A stretch of 64,000 bases of DNA from Aldehydirespirator sp965221605. Lineage in GTDB: Bacteria; Actinomycetota; Acidimicrobiia; Acidimicrobiales; Aldehydirespiratoraceae. This document shows positions 1 through 10,219 of the stretch, one piece after another. Every line of letters starts with the position of its first letter. Position 1 is the first letter of the stretch. The DNA is taken from the NCBI GenBank assembly GCA_965221605.1, contig CBDCSK010000009.1, forward strand, positions 124,001 to 188,000, given 5' to 3'. The notes beneath the pieces are model-generated. The model was not told the DNA's origin. It made no database searches and saw only the letters and a list, made by a program, of their open reading frames with translations. A program made the translations under genes and the position numbers.

Positions 1-23
1 GGGGTTCCGCGAGGCAGAGCCAT
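1..23 (-). CDS. Possible start of a gene running out of the window
   Basis: An ATG on the minus strand at position 23 opens a frame (M-A-L-P-R-G-T) that leaves the window after seven codons. It lies 7 bases downstream of the TAA of the AAA ATPase gene and is preceded by AGGT. OLD-like or RloA-like ATPases are often followed by a partner gene, so this would be a natural place for one. Too little is visible to name it. Confidence 0.25.
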
Positions 24-30
24 CGGGCCG

Positions 31-1155
31 TTACCTGACCTCTATGCCCTGACTCGTGGCTGTCTCAAGTTCCTCTTCGGAATACTCGACCGCACGGAGG
101 CCGCCACCGTCGCGCTCCAAGCGAACCACGACGCCCTCCACATCGTTGTTCTCGCAAGAAGCGGACGCGAATCCCCTGATGCAGTCCCAACCGTGAGTCG
201 TTGCGATGACCTGGACGTTGTTGTCTGCCGCGGCGCGAAGCACCAGGCGCCAGAAGTCGTGCTGCAACGAATGGTGGATGCCGTTCTCGGCCTCATCGAT
301 TAGCAGCAGACCACCAGCCGAGCCGGCCAGCGCGACCGCGACGCCGAACAACCTTACGGCACCATCTCCAAGACTGGGGAGTGGGACGCGATGTCCGTTC
401 AGACGCACGAGGAACAGACGATGAGAACGGTCAGCGCCAGGAACCAGGGCCACGCCATCGATCTCGGAATGAACGGCTAGCCGCATGGACTCAACCGCCG
501 CTTCCTCATCCGGCGTGAGCGCGATCTCGCCCCAGAGTTCGTCGAGTCTCGGGCTTGGCAGCGGCTCTGGCCCAAGCGACAGGCACTTGATGGGATCAGG
601 CCAGAGATCCTGCGTCATCCCTCGGCGTATGAACCGTCGGGATATCGCTGGCATATCGGAGGGAGATGGCGAGGCGTAGCCGTCGAAGTCTCCAAAGGAG
701 ACGCTCAGTACCTGACCCGTCCTCGCTGAAGCCAAGTCCCATCTCTTGCCGCGGCGCTCCTTGGGAACATCGTCGGCATTCACGATTGAGACGCTCAGCA
801 TCGGACCATCGGATTCCACCGCGCCCACCCGGAACATCGCTCCCTCCGCGGAGACCCTTCCGTGGAACAGTGCCGCGAAGTCAAGCAGTGCTTGCGATCC
901 ATCGTCGCCGTGCGAGCTGATGTCGAACTCTTCATTTTGCCGCAGCACTTCGGCCATCGATGTCGCATAACCGCGGTCGGCGAAGATGCGGACTGCGTCG
1001 AGCACGGTTGTCTTGCCAGTGCCGTTCCGGCCCGCTAACAGCGTCACTCGGCCGAGGCGGTTGATGGTCAGACTCTCAATGCCGCGGAAGCCCTCGATCT
1101 GCATGGAGGGCACATGCAGGGAATCGTCGACGGTGTTGTCAGACATTGGTCTCAT
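31..1155 (-). CDS. AAA family ATPase, OLD/RecF-like (defence-type)
   Basis: A 374-residue predicted ATP-binding protein. The N-terminus has the SMC/RecF-like opening I-E-G-F-R-G-I, then a Walker A GRNGTGKT at about residues 42-49. A Walker B LLLIDE lies at about 283-288 and an ATTH switch histidine at about 318-321. This head-only layout is typical of the AAA_15/AAA_21 ATPases found in abortive-infection and retron-like defence loci (family knowledge); no nuclease domain is visible in this protein. The start could be ATG 1155 or ATG 1146; neither has a strong ribosome site. It lies 44 bases after proB, where proA is common in relatives, and its codon use is less GC-extreme than its neighbour. 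The molecular target is unknown. Confidence 0.75.
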   Translation of the reverse strand: MRPMSDNTVDDSLHVPSMQIEGFRGIESLTINRLGRVTLLAGRNGTGKTTVLDAVRIFADRGYATSMAEVLRQNEEFDISSHGDDGSQALLDFAALFHGRVSAEGAMFRVGAVESDGPMLSVSIVNADDVPKERRGKRWDLASARTGQVLSVSFGDFDGYASPSPSDMPAISRRFIRRGMTQDLWPDPIKCLSLGPEPLPSPRLDELWGEIALTPDEEAAVESMRLAVHSEIDGVALVPGADRSHRLFLVRLNGHRVPLPSLGDGAVRLFGVAVALAGSAGGLLLIDEAENGIHHSLQHDFWRLVLRAAADNNVQVIATTHGWDCIRGFASASCENNDVEGVVVRLERDGGGLRAVEYSEEELETATSQGIEVR

Positions 1156-1199
1156 CCATGCCGGAACTGATCACTGAACATCGTAGCCAGCGGCAGGCT

Positions 1200-2318
1200 T
1201 CAGGGGCCGGGCAGGACTACCAGGTCGTTGGCGTGGACCACCACGTGGGGGGCGCCGGGGGGCAGGTCCTCGCGGCGGCGGCCGGCGGCGGTGCGCAGCT
1301 CGTCGCTGCTGTGACGGGCGAGGCCCTTGGCGAACACCTCTCCCCCCGTCTCGCGCACCTCGACCGGCGCGCCCGCGTCGAAGGTCCCTGACACCGACCG
1401 CACACCGATGGCGAGCAGCGACTTGCCCCGCTCGAGCGCGGCCCGGGCCCCCGAGTCGACCGCGATCTCTCCCTGGGACCCCACCGCGAAGCCGATCCAC
1501 AGTTTGCGGGCCGGCAGCCTCTGGGCCGAGGCCCGCACCACCGTTCCCACCCCGGCAACCCCGGCTGCGGCGTCGGCGAGCACGCCGGGCCGCTTGGCGT
1601 CGGCGATCACAGTGGGCACTCCCGACAGCGAGGCAACCCGGGCCGCGGTGAGCTTGGATGCCATGCCGCCACTGCCCCGGTCCGTTCCGGCGCCCCCGAC
1701 CCGGCTCTGGAGATGTTGGTCGAACTCCACGATCTCCTCGATGAGCGAGGCCTCGGCGTTCCGGCGCGGGTCCTCGGTCAGCACTCCCGCGGTGTCGGTC
1801 AGCAGCACGAGCAGATCGGCCTGAACGAGGTTGGCCACCAGGGCGGCCAGACGGTCGTTGTCGCCCCACCGGATCTCGTCGTCGGCCACCGCGTCGTTCT
1901 CGTTGACGACGGGCACCACACCCAGGTCCAGCAGCTTGCGCAGGGTGGACGCGGCGTGCACGTACTGGGTGCGGATCACGAAGTCGAGGGGCACCAGCAG
2001 CACCTGGCCGGCCACCACACCCAGGCCGGAGAACACCTCGCGGTACATGCCCATGAGAGCGCTCTGGCCGACCGTGGCCACCGCCTGCAGCGTCTCCATG
2101 GCCGACGGCCGCCGATCGCCGCCCATGCCGAGCTCGGGGAGCCCGGCCGCGATGGCACCACTGGTGACTACCACCACCCGGCACCCCTGTGAACGCAGGG
2201 CGACCACCTCGTTGCAGAACTTCTCGATGGGGGCGCGATCGATCGCGCCGGCGACGTCGGTGATCGACGACGTACCGATCTTGGCCACAATGGTGCGGGC
2301 CGCCGCCTCCGAGCTCAT
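1200..2318 (-). CDS. proB: Glutamate 5-kinase
   Basis: Cytosolic glutamate 5-kinase, the first step of proline synthesis (glutamate plus ATP to glutamyl 5-phosphate). The 372-residue product has the amino-acid-kinase start KIGTSSI near residue 13, VTSGAIAAG at about 51-59, a NENDAV segment, the GTDRGSGGM substrate loop and a C-terminal PUA-like domain from about residue 280, which is normal full length. The ATG at 2318 overlaps the obgE stop as ATGA, so the longer upstream frame is rejected and translation is probably coupled to obgE. The partner gene proA is not next to it; an AAA ATPase gene follows instead. Confidence 0.95.
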   Translation of the reverse strand: MSSEAAARTIVAKIGTSSITDVAGAIDRAPIEKFCNEVVALRSQGCRVVVVTSGAIAAGLPELGMGGDRRPSAMETLQAVATVGQSALMGMYREVFSGLGVVAGQVLLVPLDFVIRTQYVHAASTLRKLLDLGVVPVVNENDAVADDEIRWGDNDRLAALVANLVQADLLVLLTDTAGVLTEDPRRNAEASLIEEIVEFDQHLQSRVGGAGTDRGSGGMASKLTAARVASLSGVPTVIADAKRPGVLADAAAGVAGVGTVVRASAQRLPARKLWIGFAVGSQGEIAVDSGARAALERGKSLLAIGVRSVSGTFDAGAPVEVRETGGEVFAKGLARHSSDELRTAAGRRREDLPPGAPHVVVHANDLVVLPGP

Positions 2319-3607
2319 CGGTCGCTCCCGCCCATGGCTCCGGAGACAGCAGCCTCGGCGTCGTCGTAGTAGGTGAAGCTGAAGTCCCCGATGCACACCT
2401 CGTCGCCGGTGACCGCGCCGGCGGAGGCCAGCGCCTTCTCGACACCGAGGCTGCGCAGCCGATCCTGGACATAGGCCTGCGCGCCGGGATCGGTCAGGTC
2501 GCTGAGGGCCACCGCCCGCGCCGCGGCCCGTCCCAGCACGGTCCAGGCTCCGTCATCGCCGCGGCTTACCGTCACCTCCTGAGCGTGGGGCAGGGGCCGG
2601 TGCACGACCGGCACCTCGAGGACAGGCTCGCTTACCCGGGCCTCGGTCACCATCCGGCTGAGCTCACCGAGCACCTCGGACACCCCCTCGCCGGTGACCG
2701 ACGACAGGCGCCCGCCCGCAGAGCCGAAGCTCTCGTCGGGCGCGGTGTCGGCCCGGCTGCCCACCACCAGCCGGGGACGCTCGGCCAACTCGGGGCGGTA
2801 CCGGCCCAGCTCCCGCAACAGCACCGACAACTGCTCGTCGGGGCCGCAGCCGGCCAGCTCGCAGAGGTCGATCAGCACCAGCAGCACCCGGGCCCGCTCG
2901 ACGTGGCGCAGGAACCGGTGGCCCAAGCCGCGGCCCTCGCTGGCGCCCTCGATCAGACCGGGGATGTCGGCCAGGACCATCTCGAAGGTGTCGTCGAGAC
3001 GGACCACCCCGAGGTTGGGCTCCAGCGTCGTGAAGGGATAGTCGGCAATCTTCGGCTTGGCCGCGGACACCCGGCTGATGAACGTGGACTTGCCCACGTT
3101 GGGAAAGCCGACGATGGCCACGTCGGCCAGCAGCTTCAACTCCAGCCGCAGCCAGCGCTGCTCGCCGAACTCGCCCTGCTCGGCGAACGCCGGAGCCCGC
3201 CGGCGGTTGGACAGGAACCGGGCGTTGCCCCGACCACCGTCGCCGGCGTGCGCCGCCAGCCAGCGCTCACCGTGGGCCGACAGGTCGGCGAGCTGCGAAT
3301 GGTCTGAATGGTCGAGCACCACCGTGCCCACCGGGACCCTCACATCGACATCGTCGCCCCGGGCCCCGTGGCGGTTGTTGCCGGAGCCGTGCTTGCCGTT
3401 GCCGGCCCGGCGATGGGGATGGTCCCGGAACGCCAGCAGCGAGGCGACGTTGCGATCGGCGACCAGCCAGACTTCGCCGCCGCGGCCGCCGTCCCCACCG
3501 GCCGGACCGCCCCGGGCCACCCGGGCCTCCCTGCGGAATGCAACGCACCCGGCACCCCCGTCACCCGCGGTGACATGCAGATTGCACTCATCAACAAACC
3601 CGGACAC
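2315..3607 (-). CDS. obgE: Obg family GTPase
   Basis: Ribosome-associated GTPase (Obg/CgtA) with roles in 50S maturation and the stringent response. The 430-residue protein has the glycine-rich Obg fold at residues 1-160, a G domain with G1 GFPNVGKST at 167-175 and G3 DIPG at 214-217, and a C-terminal OCT-type domain ending after FSFTYYDD. One oddity is that the usual NKxD guanine-specificity motif reads SRAD (in the stretch VVGSRADT), so G4 is non-canonical. It lies downstream of rplU-rpmA, the common bacterial order, and its stop overlaps proB. A structured repeat occupies the leader between rpmA and this gene. Confidence 0.96.
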   Translation of the reverse strand: MSGFVDECNLHVTAGDGGAGCVAFRREARVARGGPAGGDGGRGGEVWLVADRNVASLLAFRDHPHRRAGNGKHGSGNNRHGARGDDVDVRVPVGTVVLDHSDHSQLADLSAHGERWLAAHAGDGGRGNARFLSNRRRAPAFAEQGEFGEQRWLRLELKLLADVAIVGFPNVGKSTFISRVSAAKPKIADYPFTTLEPNLGVVRLDDTFEMVLADIPGLIEGASEGRGLGHRFLRHVERARVLLVLIDLCELAGCGPDEQLSVLLRELGRYRPELAERPRLVVGSRADTAPDESFGSAGGRLSSVTGEGVSEVLGELSRMVTEARVSEPVLEVPVVHRPLPHAQEVTVSRGDDGAWTVLGRAAARAVALSDLTDPGAQAYVQDRLRSLGVEKALASAGAVTGDEVCIGDFSFTYYDDAEAAVSGAMGGSDR

Positions 3608-3686
3608 CCCTAAAGACTAAGCGGAGGCCCTGCCGACGGGGACAGATCGAGCCGTCGGCGCCCGGGATAGAGGTGAGCTGCGACCA

Positions 3687-3793
3687 GACAGGCCGGCGGG
3701 TGGCGGCGAGTCCGAGCGACCGACGAATAGGGCGAAGCCCGTGTCGGTCGAACGGGCTCGACGACAGGACCCGCCGGCCGGAACGACCCGGCC
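3687..3793 (-). repeat. Nested palindromic intergenic repeat, copy A (rpmA-obgE spacer)
   Basis: About 107 bases in the spacer between rpmA and obgE that closely match copy B at 4432-4537. The outer arms are GGCCGGCGGG (3691-3700) and CCCGCCGGCC (3770-3779). The inner arms are CGACCGAC (3717-3724) and GTCGGTCG (3743-3750), around a small AGGGC/GCCC stem. The arms suggest two nested hairpins in the transcript. Function unknown; an RNA processing or stability element is a guess. Confidence 0.85.
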
Positions 3794-3800
3794 GGCACCG

Positions 3801-4058
3801 TCAGGCTTCGGCTGGGACTACCTCGACCAGCTTGCGGCCGTGGCGGGAGCCGTAGCGCACGACGCCGTCGGCCTTGGCGAACAGGGTGTCGTCGCCACCT
3901 TTGCCCACGTTGGTTCCCGGATGGATCCTGGTGCCCCGCTGGCGCACGAGGATGGCCCCGGCCAGCACCCGGCCACCGTCGTAGACCTTCACGCCGAGAC
4001 GCTGCGCGTTCGAGTCGCGGCCGTTGCGGGTCGATCCCCCGCCCTTGGTCTTGGACAT
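3801..4058 (-). CDS. rpmA: 50S ribosomal protein L27
   Basis: An 85-residue L27 with the classic N-terminal stretch M-S-K-T-K-G-G-G-S-T-R-N-G-R-D-S and the internal motif LVRQRGT followed by HPG-x-NVG. L27 reaches the peptidyl-transferase centre of the large subunit. There is no N-terminal extension of the kind cleaved in Firmicutes. It starts 6 bases after rplU and is followed by palindromic repeat copy A, so rplU-rpmA form a two-gene unit bracketed by the same repeat. Confidence 0.98.
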   Translation of the reverse strand: MSKTKGGGSTRNGRDSNAQRLGVKVYDGGRVLAGAILVRQRGTRIHPGTNVGKGGDDTLFAKADGVVRYGSRHGRKLVEVVPAEA

Positions 4059-4064
4059 GTCGGA

Positions 4065-4373
4065 TCAGCCCCTCTGGATGTCGGTGATCTCAAGGGTGGC
4101 CAGCGTCTGGCGGTGACCCCACCGGCGGCGCTGGTTGCTCTTGGACTTGTAGGTGAAGCCGCGGATCTTGGGACCGCGGTGCTCGTCCACCACGACCGCG
4201 GTCACGCTCGTTCCGGCCAGATCGTCCGGCGTCGCCAGCACGCTCTCACCGTCCACCAGCAGCACCGGGCGCAGCGAGACCTCCGAGCCGGGCTCGCCGA
4301 CCCGCTCTACCTCGATAGTGGAGCCCTGCTCGACGCGGTACTGCTTACCGCCCGTCTGGACCACTGCGTACAT
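4065..4373 (-). CDS. rplU: 50S ribosomal protein L21
   Basis: L21, a large-subunit protein that binds 23S rRNA. The 102-residue product begins MYAVVQTGGKQYRV and has the normal length. A second in-frame ATG six bases upstream (4379) would add Met-Ala. Longer frames further upstream run into repeat sequence and are rejected. It heads rplU-rpmA, and the 190 bp leader after the RNase E/G gene contains repeat copy B. Confidence 0.97.
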   Translation of the reverse strand: MYAVVQTGGKQYRVEQGSTIEVERVGEPGSEVSLRPVLLVDGESVLATPDDLAGTSVTAVVVDEHRGPKIRGFTYKSKSNQRRRWGHRQTLATLEITDIQRG

Positions 4374-4431
4374 AGCCATCGAATCGTAGCGGCACCACCA
4401 TGTCGCTCCACGCCGCAATAACGGCGCCCCC

Positions 4432-4537
4432 GACAGGCCGGCGGGTGGCGGCGAGTCCGGGCGACCGACGATAGGGCGAAGCCCTGTCGGTCGAACGGAC
4501 GGCGAGACGACAGGACCCGCCGGCCGGAACGGTCCGG
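4432..4537 (-). repeat. Nested palindromic intergenic repeat, copy B (upstream of rplU)
   Basis: About 106 bases matching copy A at 3687-3793 in the same orientation. The outer arms GGCCGGCGGG (4436-4445) and CCCGCCGGCC (4516-4525) and the inner arms CGACCGAC (4462-4469) and GTCGGTCG (4486-4493) are exactly conserved, while the sequence between the arms varies slightly. It sits in the rplU leader just after the RNase E/G gene. Confidence 0.85.
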
Positions 4538-4562
4538 TCGGGGCGGACCCGCCGGGCTCGTG

Positions 4563-6302
4563 TCAGTCGATCAGGTCGGCCAGCAGCCGGAAGCCCCGGC
4601 CCGAGCAGTCGCTGCAGATGTCCGACAGCGACTCGAGCAGTCCCTCGCCGCTGCGCTTGCGGGTCATCTCCATCAGCCCGAGACCGCTGATGTCCAGCAC
4701 CTGCGTACGGGTCTTGTCCCGGGCCAGAGCCTCGCGGAAGCGCTTGGTCACCCGGGCCCGGTTGGCGGCCACCTCCATGTCCACGAAGTCCACGACGATG
4801 ATGCCGCCTATGTCGCGCAGCCGCAGTTGGCGGGCCAGCTCGTCGGCAGCCTCCAGGTTGTTGGCCAGCACCGTCTCCTCGAGGCTGGACTTGCCGACGT
4901 TCTTGCCCGTGTTGACGTCGACCACGGTGAGAGCCTCGGTGTGCTCGATGATGAGCGAGCCGCCCGAGGGCAGCCACACCTTGGGCTCGAGTGCCTTCTT
5001 GAGCTGTTCGGTGACGTAGTAGCGCTCGAACAGCGGCAGGTCCTGCCGGCCTGCGTCGTAGTGCTCGACCCGGTCCGCGAGCGGAGGGATGATCGACGAG
5101 ATATAGCCGGACACCTTCGAGTAGAGGTCCTGATCGTCGATGATCACGCCCCGGTAGTCGGCGTTCAGCTCCTCACGGATGAGGCGCAGGGGTGCTTCGG
5201 GCTCCCGGTACAGCAGCGCGGGAGCCGACGACGACTTGGCCAGCTTCTCGATGTCCTTCCACTGGCGCAGCAGGCGCTCGACATCTCGCTCGATCTCGGC
5301 CGCGGTGACCTTCTCGGCCGCAGTCCGCATGATCAGCCCATGACCGTCTGGCTTGACCTTCTCGAGGATCGACCGCAGACGCCTGCGCTCGGCGTCGGGG
5401 AGGCGCTTGGAGATCCCGAATCCCGTCGACTTCGGCACCAGGACCACGAACCGGCCGGCGAGGGAGACGTCCTGGGTGAGGCGGGCACCCTTCTCGCCGA
5501 TCGGGTTCTTGGTGACCTGGCACAGGATCGACTGCTTGGGCCGGAGCAGCTCCTCTATGCGGGGCTTGACCGGACCACCGTCTGTGCGGCCGCCCTCGAT
5601 CTCGTCGGGGTCGTACTGGACGTCCCCCCGGTACAGCACCGCGTTCTTGGGCGTGCCGATATCGACGAAGGCGGTCTCCATGCCGGGCAGGACGTTCTGC
5701 ACCCGACCCAGATAGATGTTGCCGTGGATCTGGCTCACGTCGTCGGCCGGGCGGGAGACCCTGAACTCGATGAGGCGCCTGCCCTCGAGCACCGCGATCT
5801 GGGTGGCCTGCCCGCTGACGTGGACGCACATCAGGTACCGGCCGAGAGCCTGGCCCTTGCGGGTGCGGCCCCTGCGCCCCTTGAGGCTCTTCTCGTCGAG
5901 CTCCACCGGCTCGTCGTAGGTGACGGCCTCCACCACGGCGGGCTGGCGGGACTTCTGACCGGATCGGTTCCCGCCGCCGCGCCGGCGCCTCCTTCGCCGC
6001 CCGCCGGCCGCGGAGCCGGCTTCGTTCCCACGCCCGTCGGTTCGGCGCCCGCCGGCGTCCGGAGGCGGCGGGGCGGGGCGGGTGTCGCCGATCTTGGGCT
6101 TGCGGGCCGCCGGCTGATCGGGGCGGCGCTGGCTGCCGGACCGGCCGCCGGTCGAGCCTCCGGCCGATCCGGCCTTCTTGGCTGCGTCAGGCTTCGACGC
6201 CTGTGCTTGCTTCCCGGATTGCTTCTTCGCCTCCGGCTTAGGTCTCGGCGCTTCCTTCTCGGCGGCGCGGGGCGCGCCAGCCGCGTGTCGTTCGTTGCTC
6301 AT
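4563..6302 (-). CDS. rne: Ribonuclease E/G family endoribonuclease
   Basis: Predicted endoribonuclease for rRNA and mRNA processing. The 579-residue protein begins with a long Lys/Ala/Pro-rich, positively charged disordered region (about 1-130). An S1 RNA-binding domain follows (GNIYLGRVQNVLPG, AFVDIG), then the catalytic core with VVDVNTG and VVDFVDM, which carry the metal-binding aspartates. A zinc-link CSDC lies near the C-terminus (ICSDCSGRGF). It lacks the long C-terminal scaffold of E. coli RNase E, so it could equally be called rng. It lies immediately upstream of rplU, as in many bacteria. Confidence 0.93.
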   Translation of the reverse strand: MSNERHAAGAPRAAEKEAPRPKPEAKKQSGKQAQASKPDAAKKAGSAGGSTGGRSGSQRRPDQPAARKPKIGDTRPAPPPPDAGGRRTDGRGNEAGSAAGGRRRRRRRGGGNRSGQKSRQPAVVEAVTYDEPVELDEKSLKGRRGRTRKGQALGRYLMCVHVSGQATQIAVLEGRRLIEFRVSRPADDVSQIHGNIYLGRVQNVLPGMETAFVDIGTPKNAVLYRGDVQYDPDEIEGGRTDGGPVKPRIEELLRPKQSILCQVTKNPIGEKGARLTQDVSLAGRFVVLVPKSTGFGISKRLPDAERRRLRSILEKVKPDGHGLIMRTAAEKVTAAEIERDVERLLRQWKDIEKLAKSSSAPALLYREPEAPLRLIREELNADYRGVIIDDQDLYSKVSGYISSIIPPLADRVEHYDAGRQDLPLFERYYVTEQLKKALEPKVWLPSGGSLIIEHTEALTVVDVNTGKNVGKSSLEETVLANNLEAADELARQLRLRDIGGIIVVDFVDMEVAANRARVTKRFREALARDKTRTQVLDISGLGLMEMTRKRSGEGLLESLSDICSDCSGRGFRLLADLID

Positions 6303-6332
6303 TGTGTTCCTTCGAGTACGTGAGCAGGCTCG

Positions 6333-7054
6333 TCATGATGCGACTCCTGCTCCTGCGACCGACAGCTCGGCGACTGCCAGCGGTTCGCGGCGCTGGAGCC
6401 CGTCGGTTGCGATCCATTGGTGAAGACGGTGGGCCCGCAAAAGGCTGAGCGGCGGGTCGAGGCTCGCGAGCAGCTCCGGCGGGCGCACCGCCCGCGGTTT
6501 CGTGCCCAGCTCGGCGATGAGCCTCACACCGTCTGTGATATTCCCCTGCACTTCGGCGGCCAGCACGGCGGGCCGGATGTCATCGGTGTCCAGCCGCCCC
6601 TTGCGCTCGCGTTGCACGAGCAACTCGCTGCGGGCCATGGCCCGCGCCAGCGCCTCCGACGCCTCGTCAGCGTCGGCGCCGGCCGCGTCGATCCTCCATG
6701 TACAGCTCGTCACCGCGTGCTGCAGCGACGGCTCGCCACCGGCGAGACCGGCCGCGGTCAGCGCTGTCATTCCCGCCGGCAGCGACGCGGTCAGCGCTGC
6801 GACGAGGGTCTCGGTGTCGATGCCGGCCTCCCGGTCCGGATCCAACTCGACGTCGAGGTACTCGGCGTCGGAGGAGTATCCGGTGGACAGGGCCAGCCCG
6901 AACGCGATCTTGGGCCGGGGGTTGAACCCGGCCGAGTAGGCCACACCCACGCCGGCGCGCCGCAGCGCCCGCTCCCAGATCCGGGCCACGTCCCGGTGGG
7001 AGGTGAAGCGGACCTTGCCGTGCTTGGAGAAGCGGATCCTCACCCTTGACGATG

Positions 7055-7058
<4 letters not shown>
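6333..7058 (-). CDS. TIGR03936-type radical-SAM-linked protein
   Basis: A 241-residue protein of the family that always accompanies a B12-binding-like radical SAM protein (TIGR03936/DUF2344). The opening R-I-R-F-S-K-H-G-K-V-R-F-T-S-H-R-D, then NPRPKIAFGLALS and YLDVELD, are family signatures. The GTG start at 7058 overlaps the TGA of the upstream radical SAM gene as GTGA, which rules out the longer frame. The pair may act on tRNA or on translation-related substrates, since it neighbours rne/rplU in many actinobacteria, but the reaction is not established. Confidence 0.88.
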
Positions 7059-9019
<1,961 letters not shown>

Positions 9020-9028
9020 TATGCCAGC

Positions 9029-10219
9029 CTACATCTGCTGGTTGAGCATCCCTTCGATGTCGAGGCGGCGGCGGTACACGCCCGCGACCAGCCCGAGCGC
9101 GGCCATCGACGTGAGCATCGAGGATCCGCCGTAGCTGACCAGCGGAAGCGGGATGCCGGTGACCGGCATCATCCCCATGGTCATGCCGACCGACTGGAAC
9201 ATCTGGAACAGGAACATGGCGAACACCCCGCCGCAGAGGAGCCGCTCGAACGGCGTCGCCGCGATCTGAGCCGTCCGCCAGATGCGGAACAGCAGGACCG
9301 CGTACAGGCCGATCAGCAGCGCCGCGCCCCGCAGGCCCAGCTCCTCACCGGCCACCGTGAAGATGAAGTCGGTCTGCTGCTCGGGCACCAGGTCGGACCT
9401 GGTCTGGGTTCCCTCGAACAGCCCCTGCCCACGCAGCCCGCCGTTGCCGATGGCGATCTGGGCCTGCTCGACATTGAAGGCGTAGGTGGCCGCATCGTCG
9501 CTCACCTCCGACGGGGTGAACAGGTACACCCGCAGGCGGGCCTCCTGGTAGTCGGCCAGCGCGTCGGAACGCAGCACGCCCACGATGCCCACCGCGGCGA
9601 CGACTGCCAGCAGCGCGATCCAGCGGAGCTTGATGCCGCTCGCGACCACGCTCAGGAGGGCGATCACCAGGTACACGAGCATGGTTCCGAGGTCGGGCTG
9701 GAGCAGCAGCAGACCGATCGGCGCGGCGGTCAGCACCAGGGCGAGCGCCAACCGGGTCAGGCCGGCACCACCACCGGCGCGCGGTGACAGCAGCAGGGCC
9801 AGACCCACTATCACCACCAGCTTTCCGGGCTCCGACGGCTGCATCCTGAACGTGCCGAGGGAGAACCAGCCCTGGGTGCCGCTCACCTCGACGCCCACCT
9901 GCAGCACCAGCCACAGGGCGCCCATCATCGCCGCGTAGGCGAGCGGGTAGAGCCGCCTCATGTGCCTGGGAGCGATGAAGGCCGCGACGGCGGCCACCAC
10001 AACTCCGATGGTGATGAACAGGACTTGCCGCTCGAGGAAGGAGTTGTTGGGCTCGGTGAAGTCGTCCACCACGCCCCTGGTAGCCGAGTACACCAGAACC
10101 GACCCCATCGCCGCGATGGCCAGCGCGGAGAGGATCAGGAACGGGTCGATGAGCAGCCACCAGGGATCCTTCTCGCGCTCGAGGTTCTCGGTCTCGGGTG
10201 GGGACGCGAGGACAGTCAC
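9029..10219 (-). CDS. rodA: Rod-shape-determining glycan polymerase RodA (SEDS family)
   Basis: SEDS-family peptidoglycan glycosyltransferase that polymerises lipid II during elongation. The 396-residue integral membrane protein has about ten hydrophobic segments, the signature region around QPDLGTMLVY and the C-terminal SYGGSSML loop. The GTG start at 10219 overlaps the mrdA stop (GTGA). With the adjacent mrdA it forms the RodA-PBP2 synthase, and with mreB, mreC and mreD the elongasome. Confidence 0.95.
   Translation of the reverse strand: MTVLASPPETENLEREKDPWWLLIDPFLILSALAIAAMGSVLVYSATRGVVDDFTEPNNSFLERQVLFITIGVVVAAVAAFIAPRHMRRLYPLAYAAMMGALWLVLQVGVEVSGTQGWFSLGTFRMQPSEPGKLVVIVGLALLLSPRAGGGAGLTRLALALVLTAAPIGLLLLQPDLGTMLVYLVIALLSVVASGIKLRWIALLAVVAAVGIVGVLRSDALADYQEARLRVYLFTPSEVSDDAATYAFNVEQAQIAIGNGGLRGQGLFEGTQTRSDLVPEQQTDFIFTVAGEELGLRGAALLIGLYAVLLFRIWRTAQIAATPFERLLCGGVFAMFLFQMFQSVGMTMGMMPVTGIPLPLVSYGGSSMLTSMAALGLVAGVYRRRLDIEGMLNQQM

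Noticed and set aside
4560..6323. A 587-codon plus-strand open frame
   Set aside because: It is fully antisense to the RNase E/G gene, which has clear domains; long antisense frames are expected at this GC content.
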